Shown: positions 24,068 through 35,439 of the stretch, in pieces
Layout of the letters: each line of letters opens with the position of its first letter
Position numbering within the stretch: the first letter of the stretch is position 1
Assembly: GCA_036971475.1 (NCBI GenBank)
Contig: JBAIZL010000003.1
Span: forward strand, 87,500,542 to 87,564,541
Reading direction: 5' to 3'
From: Prosapia bicincta
Lineage: Eukaryota; Arthropoda; Insecta; Hemiptera; Cercopidae
DNA: 64,000 nucleotides
Notes under the pieces: model-generated
Seen by the model: only the letters and a program-made list of their open reading frames with translations
Databases searched by the model: none
What the model was told of the DNA's origin: nothing
Program-made: the position numbers and the translations under genes

Positions 24068-24483
24068 TTTAGCCATATTTCACACTAGAGATTTTTCATT
24101 CTGGCCGAGTTTACAAACAAACATTCCATCAGAGTGAGAGCAAGGCATTTGTCACAACGTTTAATCTAGTCGGGCTATTTTTACACGACACAAACACCAA
24201 CCGCTCGATTCCACTGTGCCTAGGAAGGCAGTTAATTGCTTACAGAAAAAATAAACTTGTGCTGGCGTCTTAGTGGGTTTATTTATTTTTCTAAAAAACA
24301 AGTTTAATGCGTAGAAACCATTCAATTATAGCCATTTCCAGATTACAAACACAAACCCTAATGGGTTTAAACTTGAATAAATATGAATAATTAGCATTTT
24401 TCTGCAGATAGAATTAGGGCTACTCAAAATATTTTTCAATTTAAAAACAATACAATTATATATTTATGTATAAGCTATAAATG

Positions 24484-24524
<41 letters not shown>

Positions 24525-24598
24525 AAAATACTTTTCCTTTAAATTTTATTATAATTGAATTTAGTTTTATTGTATGTTTAAAAAAGGTTTAAATATAT
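24068..24598. other. non-coding spacer with (AT)n
   Basis: Includes (AT)n at about 24486-24520. Nothing else recognised. Confidence 0.5.
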
Positions 24599-24660
24599 AG
24601 TAGATTCACGATTATCCGAACCCCGACTATCCGAGCTCCAGGTTAACAGAAATAAAAAAG
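24599..24660 (+). mobile_element. solo pogo/Tigger-like transposon end
   Basis: TAGTAGATTCACGATTATCC at 24599, followed by GAACCCCGACTATCCGAGC, has the CnCGATTATCCG hallmark seen at 28571, 29575, 43193, 55256 and 59621. No partner end or transposase was found downstream, so the rest is lost or unrecognisable. Confidence 0.45.
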
Positions 24661-25761
24661 ACATACACTAGCTACTAACACGATTTGGATATTGGTATAT
24701 TTTGGAGAAAGGACGGAAAATACGTTTTCAGTGCGTGTATGAACTTTTTCATTTTGTTTTTTCATTTTGTTTTTATTTGAGTAACATTTTGTTTTATTAT
24801 TATTACAGCAGATGATGAATTTTTGACATCTTTGACAACGTTTTCATTCATTTCACCAGTTAACCATACATATTTTTCCTGATTCCGTATAATACAAATT
24901 TTTGGAATATTATCTGAAGCATCATTTAAAACCAAAGACTACAAACTTGAATACGAAAGAAAAATTGCAATAAGTTTTCTAAAGGAAAAATATCTAAACA
25001 CATTTTAAATTTTGTTCTAGAAACCTTTTGTTCTCATGCATATTTGTTTTAGTAAACATGTTTATACTATCTAACAACGAATACAACTCACAATTAGTAA
25101 TTTATTTTCTGCAAAGCGTTTCAATGAAAAAGTCATCTTCAACACTGAGTACAAATAAATACACAGACACTAAACTATCTAAGATAAGATGGTTTAGAAT
25201 CTGTCACGTTTTACTCATTGATGATGTCTTTGTTATGGAAAAACTTCTTACAAAATAGATTATTTACTGTGAGTTGTGTTCCTCATTATTTTGTTTTACA
25301 TTTGAATAAAAGCCAAGGTCTTTTTAATAAAACATGCTTTATATAAGTATTTACGCGCTATATAAGCACCCTTCACACTACGAGGGCGAAAGGGTAGTAA
25401 ATCCTTTACTACATAATTTCAGTTCTTTAAAATTTAATTACTTTGAAGACAAAAAAAATATTTTAAAATTTAAAAGAGCAAACAATTGAAAAGTTTCAGT
25501 GCTTTTGGCAAGCAGAATTTATGAAAATATTTTAAAAATACTTTGACTTCGTTATAGATTTATTTAGTGTGTTTTAAGTGTTTCGATCAAACTAAATATT
25601 TTAATTAAAATTTTACTTAGTTAAATAAACACCCTTTCATGGGGTAGTAATGTTTTCATTGTATAAATACCTTGAATTGTTGTAACAGTCGTAAAACATT
25701 ATTGGATTTGTAAGTGAATAGATATTTTGTGTAGATTTAGGACGATCCGCTAGTCATGTAG
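24661..25761. other. non-coding spacer
   Basis: The only ATG frame above 60 codons (25028-25258) has AT-driven composition and no recognisable motif. Confidence 0.4.
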
Positions 25762-25998
25762 TGTTCTGAGGGGGTATCATTAATCACACCACCTACACGT
25801 GACAGTTTCGTGGCCCCCAACAATAACCCTGTCGGGATAAACAATAACGATGTTGGAAATCGGTTCGAAAGGGATGTCGTTAACAAATACGAGAGCCTGG
25901 GATCCGATTACAAACCGGCTCGTTTCGTAGAGATAAAACCCCTCGAGCACTTTACAGACAATTTGTATGCGAATGTGTTGAAAGAAGTAACGTTGTAA
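25762..25998 (+). CDS. unidentified open frame with coding-like composition (possible 3' terminal exon)
   Basis: A 78-codon frame, open from just after a TAG (25759-25761) to TAA (25996-25998). It has no ATG near its start, so it could only be a downstream exon; the AG at 25760-25761 is a weak possible acceptor. The peptide is hydrophilic with balanced composition (FERDVVNKYESLGSDYK, then FVEIKPLEHFTDNLYANVL). Its codons are richer in G and C than the flanks, unlike other random frames here. There are no transmembrane segments or cysteines, and I do not recognise the family. It could also be a fossil of a mobile-element protein. Confidence 0.25.
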   Translation, partial: CSEGVSLITPPTRDSFVAPNNNPVGINNNDVGNRFERDVVNKYESLGSDYKPARFVEIKPLEHFTDNLYANVLKEVTL

Positions 25999-26186
25999 TA
26001 CAGTTTAGTCGGCAGTTACAGAGGATTTCGTAAAATCGAAACAAACAATAAGCTTCAGTCTCACCTGGGATTATCTTTAGCAGGTCGATAGCTTTTGGCG
26101 CGAAATAGTTTCCGAACAATTTTATTTATGTAAACTATGAAAGTTTGGAAATTTAGTAATTAAAATATAAGAAGCTAGTGTTCTAG

Positions 26187-26327
26187 AGCAGTTTTCCCCA
26201 ACCTTTTTCACCTGGCGACCCATCTCTCCTTATAGGAATATCTCCACGGTTCAACAAGATATGGTTGAACAAAAAACAATACTTGTATCGTATCTCTTCT
26301 TTAAATATATAATTTACCATCACGTAT

Positions 26328-26376
<49 letters not shown>

Positions 26377-26613
26377 CATTATCTCGTGCATATGATATAT
26401 TTATATTGTTGTTACGTGACAATGTTTTAAATGGTTGTTTTATTTTGTATTACTTTACGCAAATGTGACTTAAGAATACGGCTAAAAGAATACAATTGGA
26501 TTAGCTTAGATTTTTCTGATGGTTTACTTATTTTGTTTACGAGTCGCGACCCGTCTGAAACCCTTCCGCGACTCATCTAAACCCCTTCTGTGACCCACCG
26601 GTTGGGAATACGA
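26187..26613. mobile_element. hAT-type non-autonomous transposon
   Basis: The left end CAGTTTTCCCCAACCTTTTT (26189), followed by CACCTGGCGACCCA, pairs with the right end GTGACCCACCGGTTGGGAAT (about 26590-26609). Repeated GCGACCC/GCGACTC motifs sit inside the right arm. These ends are characteristic of the hAT superfamily (CAGTGnTTCCCAACC ends with GCGACCCA subterminal motifs). The interior is non-coding and includes (AT)n at about 26332-26374. No intact 8-bp target-site duplication is visible. Confidence 0.7.
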
Positions 26614-28341
26614 GTATTTAAAACAACATAATATCACAAAAAGCTGAAGTAGAAACCCTTGTTAAAACGCAAAAGGCCGCAGGAATATATTTGAAATTTT
26701 CAACACGACTTTAGTGATATAAAATCTCAAATGTTTCAAGTATCAAAATTGTAATTGTATTATTTACGCCTTAACATTTGAAACTATAATTAAACCAAAA
26801 TTTTATAACAAAGCATCTAAGAGCTACCATTGTAAAAACCTAAACGGTAATGTTTGATTTAATCACACGGATTTAGTTGAAATATTTGTTACAATTATAG
26901 AAGAAGACAAATTAATAATATAAACTATATATACAATAAATAATAAGCATGTATTTTTTTATGTACATTAAAAACATGTTCAACAAATATTCAGATGTTA
27001 AGCAAAATTCAATTCACTCAAAAAACAACGACCTTAGACATTTTAACGACTAGTCTATTGTAAAAGGATACGCATTGTGGCAGCGATATAATGCATATGC
27101 TCTAAACGATATGATCCTACAAAAGAAGGTCGTGATGCTGTACAAATATCTAAACCAGAACATTACTCCCTATCATTATCCTTACCACTAAAGATTTTTA
27201 ACCCTATTATTTAAGTCTCAACATCCCTAGTGGCTGACAATAACTTTATATTGATTTAAATTATATAAAAACCCAACACAAGAAATCTAAGATCTACTGT
27301 TGTAGAAAACATAGCGCTAAAGAGGTTTGATGAATAAGTGTCAAGTTGAAGATCAAGAAAAATTGAAGTATTTAACTGACAAAAATATAACTAGGCTACC
27401 TGATTCAATAAATCCCACGGGAACAAGATAAAATTGAAAATTTATTGGTTATTCCTATAAACTTGAGTAATTCGTGTAGTACTTTGATAAGTGTGCAGAA
27501 ATAAATTAAGAAATGTGCACGTGCGTAGAAGAGTCACAGCAGAAGACACTTTTAAAATTGTAAAAAATTGTATAGTTAAAAATGTTTATAAAAAATCTCT
27601 GTAAACGTTTCTAAAAACGTTTAAATATTCTTTAACCAAAACATATAAATACATTCTTTCATTACCCAGCACTCTATTTCCAAAAGAGATTTATTTATTT
27701 TCACCTAAATATTATTATAATCAATTATTCCCAACATATTGGAAACATCGCGAACGACATAAAGCCTCCAAACTAATCACTATGACGTAACGGGTACAGA
27801 GAGTTATTACAGTTTTATTGGTGCATAAAATCGATAACTATTTTATTTTCAGATAAATAAATGATAATAGTGAACGAGAGCCACCGGAGGGTCGAATAAA
27901 ACTATCGTAAAGAGAAGCTATTTTCGTAAATTCACAAATCGATGACCGCAACAAGCGTCCGCATTTGTCGGTAAGAGATGAAATCCAGATTGTTATTGCC
28001 CATTAAGAGGAAATCATTTGCCAAGTATCTTCTTTGCAAAAGTTATGGTTCAAAAATAAAAGCATGGTTCTATTAATTTTTATAATTCCAACCCTTATTT
28101 TCAGGAAAGAAAACTAATAACTTATCTCCGATGAATTATGTAAATATTTTAAAACTGTTTTGTTAACTCAAGGTTCTCCAGTTATTAAATACATACAACT
28201 CAGTTTGTTGAGAGAAAATTTTAAATTAGTTTATTTAAACCGTTTTAGGTCATAAATAAGCTTTTAGTAAAGGTTATGAGTAATAGCAATCGCTATATAA
28301 TAACAATAACTGTTTGAGCTCAGAATATTATGAATATATTT

Positions 28342-28400
<59 letters not shown>

Positions 28401-28569
28401 GTATGCTGATACGTATTCCTCCACGGATGGAAATACATCCGTTCATTCTGCAGTCCATAAATTCCCAGTTCCGAAATTTCGCTAGAATCTCATTCAGCAT
28501 TGAGGTGAACCCAACAACAGTAAAAGAGCGAGACTCGAGTAACTATTCATCATATGTATGTATGTATAT
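26614..28569. other. non-coding spacer
   Basis: No gene recognised. (AT)n and (GTAT)n occur at about 28356-28404. Confidence 0.45.
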
Positions 28570-28921
28570 ATAGTAAACTCCCGATTATCCGTGGAAAATG
28601 GGGCCAGGCAACGTCGGATAACAGTAATCCCTGGATAATCCGCTATGAACAAAGAACACACAAAACGAACGATAATCGATTATTATACCGTAAGTTACAC
28701 AAATAATGACCCCGGTTAATGCAATTCACAAATAATCTTCAGAGGACAAAAAAAATACAGAAAATAATTTAAAATGTCAATGTATTTGACGGATTATAAC
28801 ATGTACATTTATATGTCTAACTATTTACAATACGTACATAAGTATATGTCAAAAGTAAGTATGTATGTACATATGTAATTTTTAACTGTATGAAGCAACT
28901 GTGGCGTAATGTTTATTTTTA

Positions 28922-29041
28922 AATAAATAAAACCTCAACTCCGTTGTATTTTAAATACCTCTGAAGATGATTGCTGGGCAATCGAAATGTACATCAGGTT
29001 TAGATAAATGTTATTTGTGGTTTAGAGGTTTTATTTATTTT
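28922..29041. mobile_element. short inverted-repeat element with internal hammerhead motif (copy C), nested in a Tigger-like element
   Basis: The left arm AAATAAATAAAACCTC (28921-28936) pairs with the right arm GAGGTTTTATTTATTT (to 29040). The outer flank CTGTGGCGTAATGTTTA (from about 28902) is shared in inverse with the right flank of copy A. It is the best-preserved member of the family and lies inside the transposon, so it inserted after the Tigger-like element. Confidence 0.7.
28957..28999 (+). ncRNA. complete hammerhead-ribozyme-like motif (copy C)
   Basis: All parts are present in type I order. Stem I is ACCT (28957-28960) with AGGT (28996-28999). The core is CTGAAGA (28961-28967), followed by one extra T. 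Stem II is GATTGC/GCAATC with loop TGG (28969-28983). GAA is at 28984-28986, and stem III is ATG/CAT with a TA loop (28987-28994). The cleavable base is C28995. The extra base between the core and stem II is non-canonical but occurs in every copy in the window. Confidence 0.75.
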
Positions 29042-29598
29042 AAAATATGTAATTTTCTTTACACATAATACAAAAAAATCTGTCACTTTCGTCTGTTTTT
29101 TTTTGTGAGGATTGATTTAGCTTTAATGTGCGATCTATGTTTCTTGAGAACCATTTTGTCGCACAGTGTCTACTTGTGTCACGTGTGTCACAAAAACATA
29201 AGGATCGATAACGTATATGACAGACATGGATAATGCATATGTCACGTCCTAGATTATTTATAGCCGAGATTAGCTGACATTTGTTTACAATCTTATGATA
29301 CACATTAGGTTTTCGGGCGTCCAAGCATTTTGTCATTGTCTCTTATATACAGTAGTCTGCTGGCCCACGTCGGGATGCGTCCCTTTCAATGTAAAAATTA
29401 GTACGTACATATTTACATATCTATTCCCTTCATCTTAACTTCTATTAAGCCTTATATTTATTTACACCAATTCACCATTTGGAAATTTAAACACATGAAT
29501 CTGATTGGAATAAAAATTGGATATTTGTAAAGTAATGGCAGACCCCGGTTAATCCGCAAACCGGTTAAACCGCCCACGGATAATCGGGAGTTTACTGT

Positions 29599-30051
29599 AT
29601 ATACAATAAATAAATTCATAATATTCTGAGCTCAAACAGGTATTGTTATTATATAGCGATCCTATGAATGTGTATATATATATCATAGGCACTCTCTTTT
29701 CTTTTATTCATTTATTACTTATAATTTAATGTAGCTAAACAACAATCTTACTAGATAATTTTTGCTTGTCAGCACTCTAAAACTGTGCTATATTCTCATT
29801 TTCAAACACTAGAAAATTACCTTTTTATACTAGAATCTCTCTTTTATTATATTTTTATTTCAAAAAAGTACGTATATCGTGGGTATAATGAAAATCAATA
29901 TAATGTGTGTTTGTGTATATATCTATCTATCTATCTATAACTAAGGTTATTCAAATAAAAAAAACATTATTTATTTAATTTTTTATTTATATTTTATTCT
30001 TGTATTTGTACATCCTCAGTTGTTTTTAATTATTATACAAGAAAACACTAA

Positions 30052-30107
<56 letters not shown>
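29599..30107. other. non-coding spacer
   Basis: AT-rich. Ends in (AT)n at 30058-30107. No gene recognised. Confidence 0.45.
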
Positions 30108-30113
<6 letters not shown>

Positions 30114-30231
30114 TATGGTGATATGTTTTCTTGTAATATAGTTAATGAATTAAAAATATTCCAAAAACAAGAATACTTTTAATGAATATATTCATTAAAA
30201 GTATTCTTGTTTTTGAAATATTTTTAATTCA

Positions 30232-30300
<69 letters not shown>
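30108..30300. mobile_element. near-perfect 94-bp palindrome (family P1) with flanking (AT)n
   Basis: The palindrome at 30142-30235 is centred on GAATATATTC (30184-30193) and has 47-bp arms with a single mismatch. The arms match the part of the 35563-35855 element that lies downstream of its predicted hammerhead cleavage site. The left outer end AAATATGGTGATATGTTTTC (30110) matches 35567 and the inverse at 16310. (AT)n borders both sides, at 30058-30107 and 30236-30297. Confidence 0.8.
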
Positions 30301-30304
<4 letters not shown>

Positions 30305-32216
30305 TTATTTATTTAAAACCCGTTTCGTTGATTTTTATATCAACATATAAAGTTGGAAAGTTACAAATCTTTTACGTTAGTTAGGTGTCTTGCTACTTGT
30401 AATCGTGTCTTACTGAAAATCTAGTAATTTACAAATCATTTTCCCTGTGAAAAGGTTTATTGAAAAATTTCGTTTGTATGGAAATAGTTCAGTAAATTCT
30501 TGAAGAATTCGTCAAATCGAATTATATGTTTATGGCTGCCCATTCAGCAGCAGAGTCAAAATTAAATAAATTCAGTTAAGGCTATCGTCACCTCTCTTCA
30601 CCTCGGTTGATATCAACCCTGCTTTAAGTATATTTATGTAACCCTACTCATATACACCATCCTTCCCTATCGTACGGTAGTAATTATATAGGCTGATATC
30701 CTTAAACTTCAAAAACATTCAATGAATTTCAATCGTATTATTCAATTCTTTACAAAAAAAATTACAAATGATTATAATGTAATATTTTTTACCATTACTT
30801 AAGCTTTACGTTTCGTAAAGGTACCTTTGCAATTAGCACACCTGACCTATCTACACCTACACCTTTAGAGGCCCTACTGGTCTGCGTGACCTCGATCTGT
30901 CAAAGACGACCGTTGTAAATTTAATTGTGTTATGTTTCGCTACTCAGTAAGTCCGCTAAGTTTAATTGCTTTGTTTTGAATTACTTAACGAATAAGTCCC
31001 TATTGCAAAATGTTTAGAGTTAAATTATTCTCTCATTTCTAATTTGATTACGTAACTGTTTATCTTATGAAATTTAATTAGACTTTACCTTCTATTACGA
31101 TTAAGTAACTTGTTTAAAGGAGCCTCGTTGTAATTTTAACGCTTCAGTAGATAAGAATTTTATTTTTTTTCTTGTTAAGTAATTAAGTTGACCTAAGTAG
31201 TGAGGCAGAAATGACTTCTTCGCCGAATTAGTAGTAAGCTAGACGTATAAAGACATAATTGCTTTTTGTTATCGAAAAGTGTAAAATTACAATATTTACC
31301 GCAACGGAATTTTACATCGTAGCTATAGATACTGATAGATACCTATAGTACATTGCACCAAAACTCAGTTTTGTTTTTCAATTGTAAAAATATTTTATAG
31401 TTAGTAATTAGAGAAATTGAAACAATATTCGCAAATCCCTTTAGTTTGACCTTGACCCGCTGAGAATGTAGGTTTTACTTACACGCATTCCAAATCACGT
31501 AGTCAATGACGTCATGCTACGTTATACTTTCGGTGTAGAAGCCGCTTTGCCCCTCTACTTACTTAGTTAATTGAAAAAGCATAGTCTCAGCATGTAAAGT
31601 ACAAACATGTTATACCTCTAAAACAGAGTGATCTTTAAAGATGGATCAATAAATTGGGGAACGTCCTCATAAACAAGCAACTACGTGATGCAGAAAATAA
31701 TTTAGCTCTATTCAGACGCGTAAGATAAAGCCTGCCATAAAGAGAAAAGCATTTATTTTAAACAGTTTTCATGAAAAAGGAAATATTTTACAAAGTAACA
31801 CTTCCCCTATTTACACAGCCGCATTAAATTTAAAGACGCAATGTCTGTCCAACCTCACTATTTCAGTAACCGAAGTGCAAGAGTCATGACGTCATGGTAT
31901 TAAGCATTGGCGAGACGTCAACGTTTCGGTATTAGGGTGGAAGATATACCCAGGAGCAGAGTTAATGCTAATACATTTATACATAAAAGCTTACCGGTTG
32001 ACACCTCTTTATAACCTTCTTAAGTGACCTTGAGGGACACATTTATAACCTTGAGGGTTGGTCTATTTCAGTTCCCCTGGAAGCCACTTTGGTTTGCTCT
32101 CAGTCTTTGGTGTTTCGCCCTGTGTGTAAGTATTACGTATCAGTCTTCGGAATGGCTACGATATTGGTGGTGTATTCGAAACGTCGATGTTTCGTAAATA
32201 TTTTTACATTACCGTT
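30301..32216. other. non-coding spacer
   Basis: Unique AT-rich DNA. No gene, RNA or transposon recognised. A hairpin CGAAACGTCGATGTTTCG lies at about 32175-32192. Confidence 0.45.
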
Positions 32217-32640
32217 TCTCATTTCATTAGAGCCCTTTTAAGCCTTGAAAACTCCTAACTTCCAATTACAAGATATGTGTTTATATGAAAATATATTAAT
32301 AAACACGCATGCTTAAGGGCATTTAAATTATTTCGGAAAAACAAGAATTACCAACGCATCTATCAGAATGTCTTGATTATATTACACTTACAAAGTGAAT
32401 TTCAACTTTTTCCCAAATTACACTTTTTATGAAACGTTAATGCATTTGACTAACAGAATCGGACCTCCGACATCCCAGACATTTATCGGTAGTACGGTAA
32501 ATCGTCTTTTTCTTATAGCGATTTTGTGTCTGCAATCGATATAGGCACACATAAAAATTGATATTTTATTAACACACAGATAAACTATACCTACACAAAC
32601 ATTACATGCAGAAACCTATTATTGACGCCCTAAATATTTA
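32217..32640 (+). repeat. repeat of about 370-420 bp, copy 1 of 3
   Basis: Shares CCAATTACAAGATATGT, CACGCATGCTTAAGGGCATT, TTTTTATGAAACG, ACAGAATCGGACCTCC, CATCCCAGAC, CAATCGATAT and CCTATTATTGACG in the same order with the copies at 33752 and 34229. It has an extra segment of about 45 bp near 32488-32535. TTTCTCATTT(C/A)ATTAGAGCC occurs at both 32217 and 32643, so the unit may be tandem or LTR-like. Confidence 0.85.
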
Positions 32641-32740
32641 CATTTCTCATTTAATTAGAGCCCTTTTATGAGTTAGAATTGAGAATGATAATCCTAGTTT
32701 TTTAATACCGGTAGAATCTTCCTACCTAATATATGATATA

Positions 32741-32790
<50 letters not shown>

Positions 32791-32866
32791 CGTTTTCTTG
32801 TTTAATAATTTAAAACAACATAGGTTATTTAAATACAAGAATATTTATTAATTTATATTCAAAGCT

Positions 32867-32911
32867 TTTCGTTGGTAAACAGTACCAACATCATCAGGAA
32901 TGAAAATTACA
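32867..32911 (-). ncRNA. complete hammerhead-ribozyme-like motif (P2, left arm)
   Basis: On the minus strand: stem I ATTC (32911-32908) with GAAT (32870-32867), core CTGATGA (32907-32901), an extra T, and stem II GTTGG/CCAAC with a 9-nt loop. Then come GAA (32880-32878), stem III AAGCTT (32877-32872) and the cleavable base T (32871). All canonical core bases are present. Confidence 0.72.
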
Positions 32912-32950
32912 ATAATGTTTGTAATAATTACAATAATTATTGTAATTTTC

Positions 32951-32995
32951 ATTCTTGATGATGTTGGTACTGTTTACCAACGAAAAGCTTTGAAT
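32951..32995 (+). ncRNA. hammerhead-ribozyme-like motif (P2, right arm)
   Basis: Mirror copy of the left-arm motif with stem I ATTC/GAAT, stem II GTTGG/CCAAC and stem III AAGCTT. The core reads TTGATGA, with C3 changed to T, so this arm is predicted to be inactive while the left arm is intact. Confidence 0.65.
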
Positions 32996-33040
32996 ATAAA
33001 TTAATAAATATTCTTGTATTTGAACAACCTATGCTGTTTT

Positions 33041-33118
<78 letters not shown>

Positions 33119-33123
<5 letters not shown>

Positions 33124-33751
33124 ATAGTTTGCCAACTGAATCTCACACACAATTCTTTATTGAAAACAACAAAAGTGTACATAAAATAAAATGAACCTAC
33201 AAAAGCACAAGTGATTCCAAAATTGTTCCAAAAATAGATTATTTTAGTTTACTAATCTTTGCTTTTGTCAGAACAACTAAGCAAAGCCGTATATTTTGCT
33301 TACCTTGGCTTTCCCTTAACGTAATGCAAGACCGAGACTCTTAGCTCAACCTGTGGCTTTGTATATGTTTTATTTAGCCGCAATAGAAACCGAGTTACAA
33401 AGAAGCTGTGTTGCCAAAGCCGTGTGAGTTAAATAAACAATCGCCTTTGATATTTTCTATGTATCGATTGAACAGCCAAACACAGTGCACTTTTGTTTTT
33501 ATTAAAATTGTAAATTTTACCATAAACAAAGAAATATACGTTGCTAAATATCCATAACGATAAAGTTAGATCCTTACAGTAACTTCAAAGTACAGATTTC
33601 TTAAAAGGGCTTCTCGATTTTTAAAAATCCAATGTCGAATAGTTCATGTATCCCTCGTTATGTTTATTTAATTTCTGTACGTGATCGATATTGTAAAAAT
33701 TACTAATCGATATTGAGTGTTGGGTGAGAAACTTTAACAATCAATAACTGG
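33119..33751. other. non-coding spacer
   Basis: Separates repeat copies 1 and 2. No gene recognised. Confidence 0.4.
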
Positions 33752-34110
33752 TAAGCCTTGAAATCTCCTAATTTCCAATTACAAGATATGTCTGCATATG
33801 AAAATATATTAATAAAACCCGCATGCTTAAGGGTATTCAAATTATTTTGGAAATATTTTGGGAAGAATTACCAACGCATTTGACAAAACGTCTAGGTTAT
33901 GTTACAACGGCAGTGTAACTTTTTCCCCAATTTACACTTTTTATGAAACGTTTATGCATTTGACTAACAGAATCGGACCTCCGACATCCCAGACGCAATC
34001 GATATTAGTACACACAAAAATTGATATTATTAACACACATATAAATTATACCTACACAAAAATTACTTGCAGAAACCTATTATTGACGTTCTAAATATTT
34101 AATATTTCGA
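33752..34110 (+). repeat. repeat of about 370 bp, copy 2 of 3
   Basis: Same ordered blocks as copy 1, without the extra segment of about 45 bp. The short frame 33858-34094 lies within it and is not conserved as a frame in the other copies. Confidence 0.85.
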
Positions 34111-34228
34111 AAAAGAGCCAAAAATAACATCACAATAAATTTGTCTAAATATATTGTTTCAAGTATTTTAGAATGTATTAAATATTGTTAGAAATTTCAG
34201 TTTAGAAAAATAATAGAAATAGACAAAA

Positions 34229-34580
34229 ATGAAAATATACTAATAAACACGCATGCTTAAGGGCATTTAAATTATTTCGGAAAAACAAGAATTGTCAACG
34301 CATCTGACAGAATGTCATGATTATATTACAACAGCAGTGAATTTTTTAACTTTTTCCAAATTTGCAGTTTTTATGAAACAATAATGCTTTGACTAACAGA
34401 ATCGGTTCTCCCACATCCCAGACGTAATCGATATTGGCACACCGAAAAATCGATATTATTAACACACAGAGAAATTATAAATACACAATCATTACATGCA
34501 GAAACCCCTTCAGAAACACGGAACAAATAACAAAACCTATTATTGACGCCCTAAATATTTAAGATTTCGAAAATGTTACT
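34229..34580 (+). repeat. repeat of about 370 bp, copy 3 of 3
   Basis: Same ordered blocks. It carries its own insertion of about 30 bp (CCCTTCAGAAACACGGAACA, about 34507) before CCTATTATTGACGCC. Confidence 0.85.
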
Positions 34581-34699
34581 ACATTAGAATATAACTACAA
34601 TATGTTTAGTTTGGATTTTAAAAAAACAATGTTTTTTAATGCACGACGTAAACAGTTGAAAGAGTAAACACGGCCTCTTGAAAGGGAACAATTTACCAT

Positions 34700-34918
34700 A
34701 GTAAAAACTGAAACAGTTCACTCAAAATCTCACTAAACACTAGTTTATTAAAACATACAGACTATTTATGACTACGGTGTCGCATCGTCAGTGATTGGCT
34801 ACTTACTATCTTTAGTTGGTACAACCTTGGTGCAGTTGTAGCCAATCACTGATAAAGGCGACATTATCATCGAAACTAGTCTGTAGGGAGATTTTAAGTG
34901 AACTGTTTTAGCTTTTAC
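34700..34918. mobile_element. foldback element with two divergent hammerhead-like motifs (family P3)
   Basis: The outer arms AACAGTTCACTCAAAATCTC (34711) and the inverse AGATTTTAAGTGAACTGTTT (about 34890-34909) enclose inner inverted segments around GTGATTGGCT and AGCCAATCAC. This is the same architecture as P2, with different sequence. Confidence 0.75.
34847..34883 (+). ncRNA. decayed hammerhead-like motif (P3, right arm)
   Basis: The core CTGATAA (34849-34855; G8 changed to A) is followed by an extra A, then stem II GGCGA/TCATC with one mismatch, GAA (34872), stem III ACTAGT (34875-34880) and cleavable C34881. Stem I is only 2 bp. The left arm (34761-34791, minus strand) keeps a perfect CTGACGA core, but its GAA is mutated to ATA. 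Confidence 0.5.
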
Positions 34919-35439
34919 TTTTCTTATTTTATAGTTTGCAACATTCAGAATAACCTTCTTCTTGTTCACAAGGAATTTTTGTGTAGCATGCAGGAAGAAC
35001 GAATGAATCGAGGCACAATGTTAAAAATGACGAAAAATATAATAAGATTGTAAATGTTCGGTACAAAATTATGCTCTCAGACGGTTTTAAAACCACTAAG
35101 TTTAAAATGAATAGAAGTACTAATTGACTTTATAAGCATATTAAATGCCACCTATAGAAGAGATAGATTCATTTCGTCAATGAAACAACGGCTTCAAATC
35201 ACACATCCGTTAATAGTTTCTGCTTAGATCTTTAAATAATTACATGTGACTTATTAGCCTTTAATCAATAGTAAACAAAAACATTTTGTGGATGTTTAGA
35301 GACAAAACGTTTATGTTTAATGTTATGCGATAGATGCTAGAGGATGTAGGTATAGGTGTTAGCTTAGCATCATTGCTTGCGCGGGAAGTGATGCCAGTCT
35401 GCGTTCCTCTTAAGCAGGCATAGAAATATATATATATTA

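Larger units (their letters stand above)
28570..29598. mobile_element. pogo/Tigger-like element, non-autonomous
   Basis: Near-perfect terminal inverted repeats: TAGTAAACTCCCGATTATCC at 28573 (continuing GTGG) and its inverse ending GGGAGTTTACTGTA at about 29598, both in TA-rich flanks. TA is the duplication expected for pogo/mariner elements. On the minus strand near 29140 a short frame begins MVLKKHRSHIKAKSILTKK. This could be the start of a Tigger-type transposase but decays immediately. A hammerhead inverted-repeat element is nested at 28922-29041. The 98-codon minus frame at 29040-29336 has no recognisable domain. Confidence 0.75.
32745..33118. mobile_element. large palindrome with two divergent hammerhead motifs (family P2) set in (AT)n
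   Basis: Arms of about 115 bp (32811-32925 and about 32937-33045) are inverted around 32931. They share ACAAGAATATTTATTAATTT and the hammerhead segment. Differences are few, for example AGGTTATTT against AGGTTGTTC. (AT)n flanks both sides (32745-32785 and 33042-33091, then (GT)n). It is non-coding and looks like two terminal repeats of a Penelope-type element joined head to head. Confidence 0.8.

Noticed and set aside
23326..24072. 248-codon Ser/Leu/Phe-rich frame
   Set aside because: Composition artefact of the CT tract.
31895..31945. Minus-strand GAAACGTTGACGTC with upstream GGTAT/ATACC stem
   Set aside because: The required CTGANGA core is not present before the stem.
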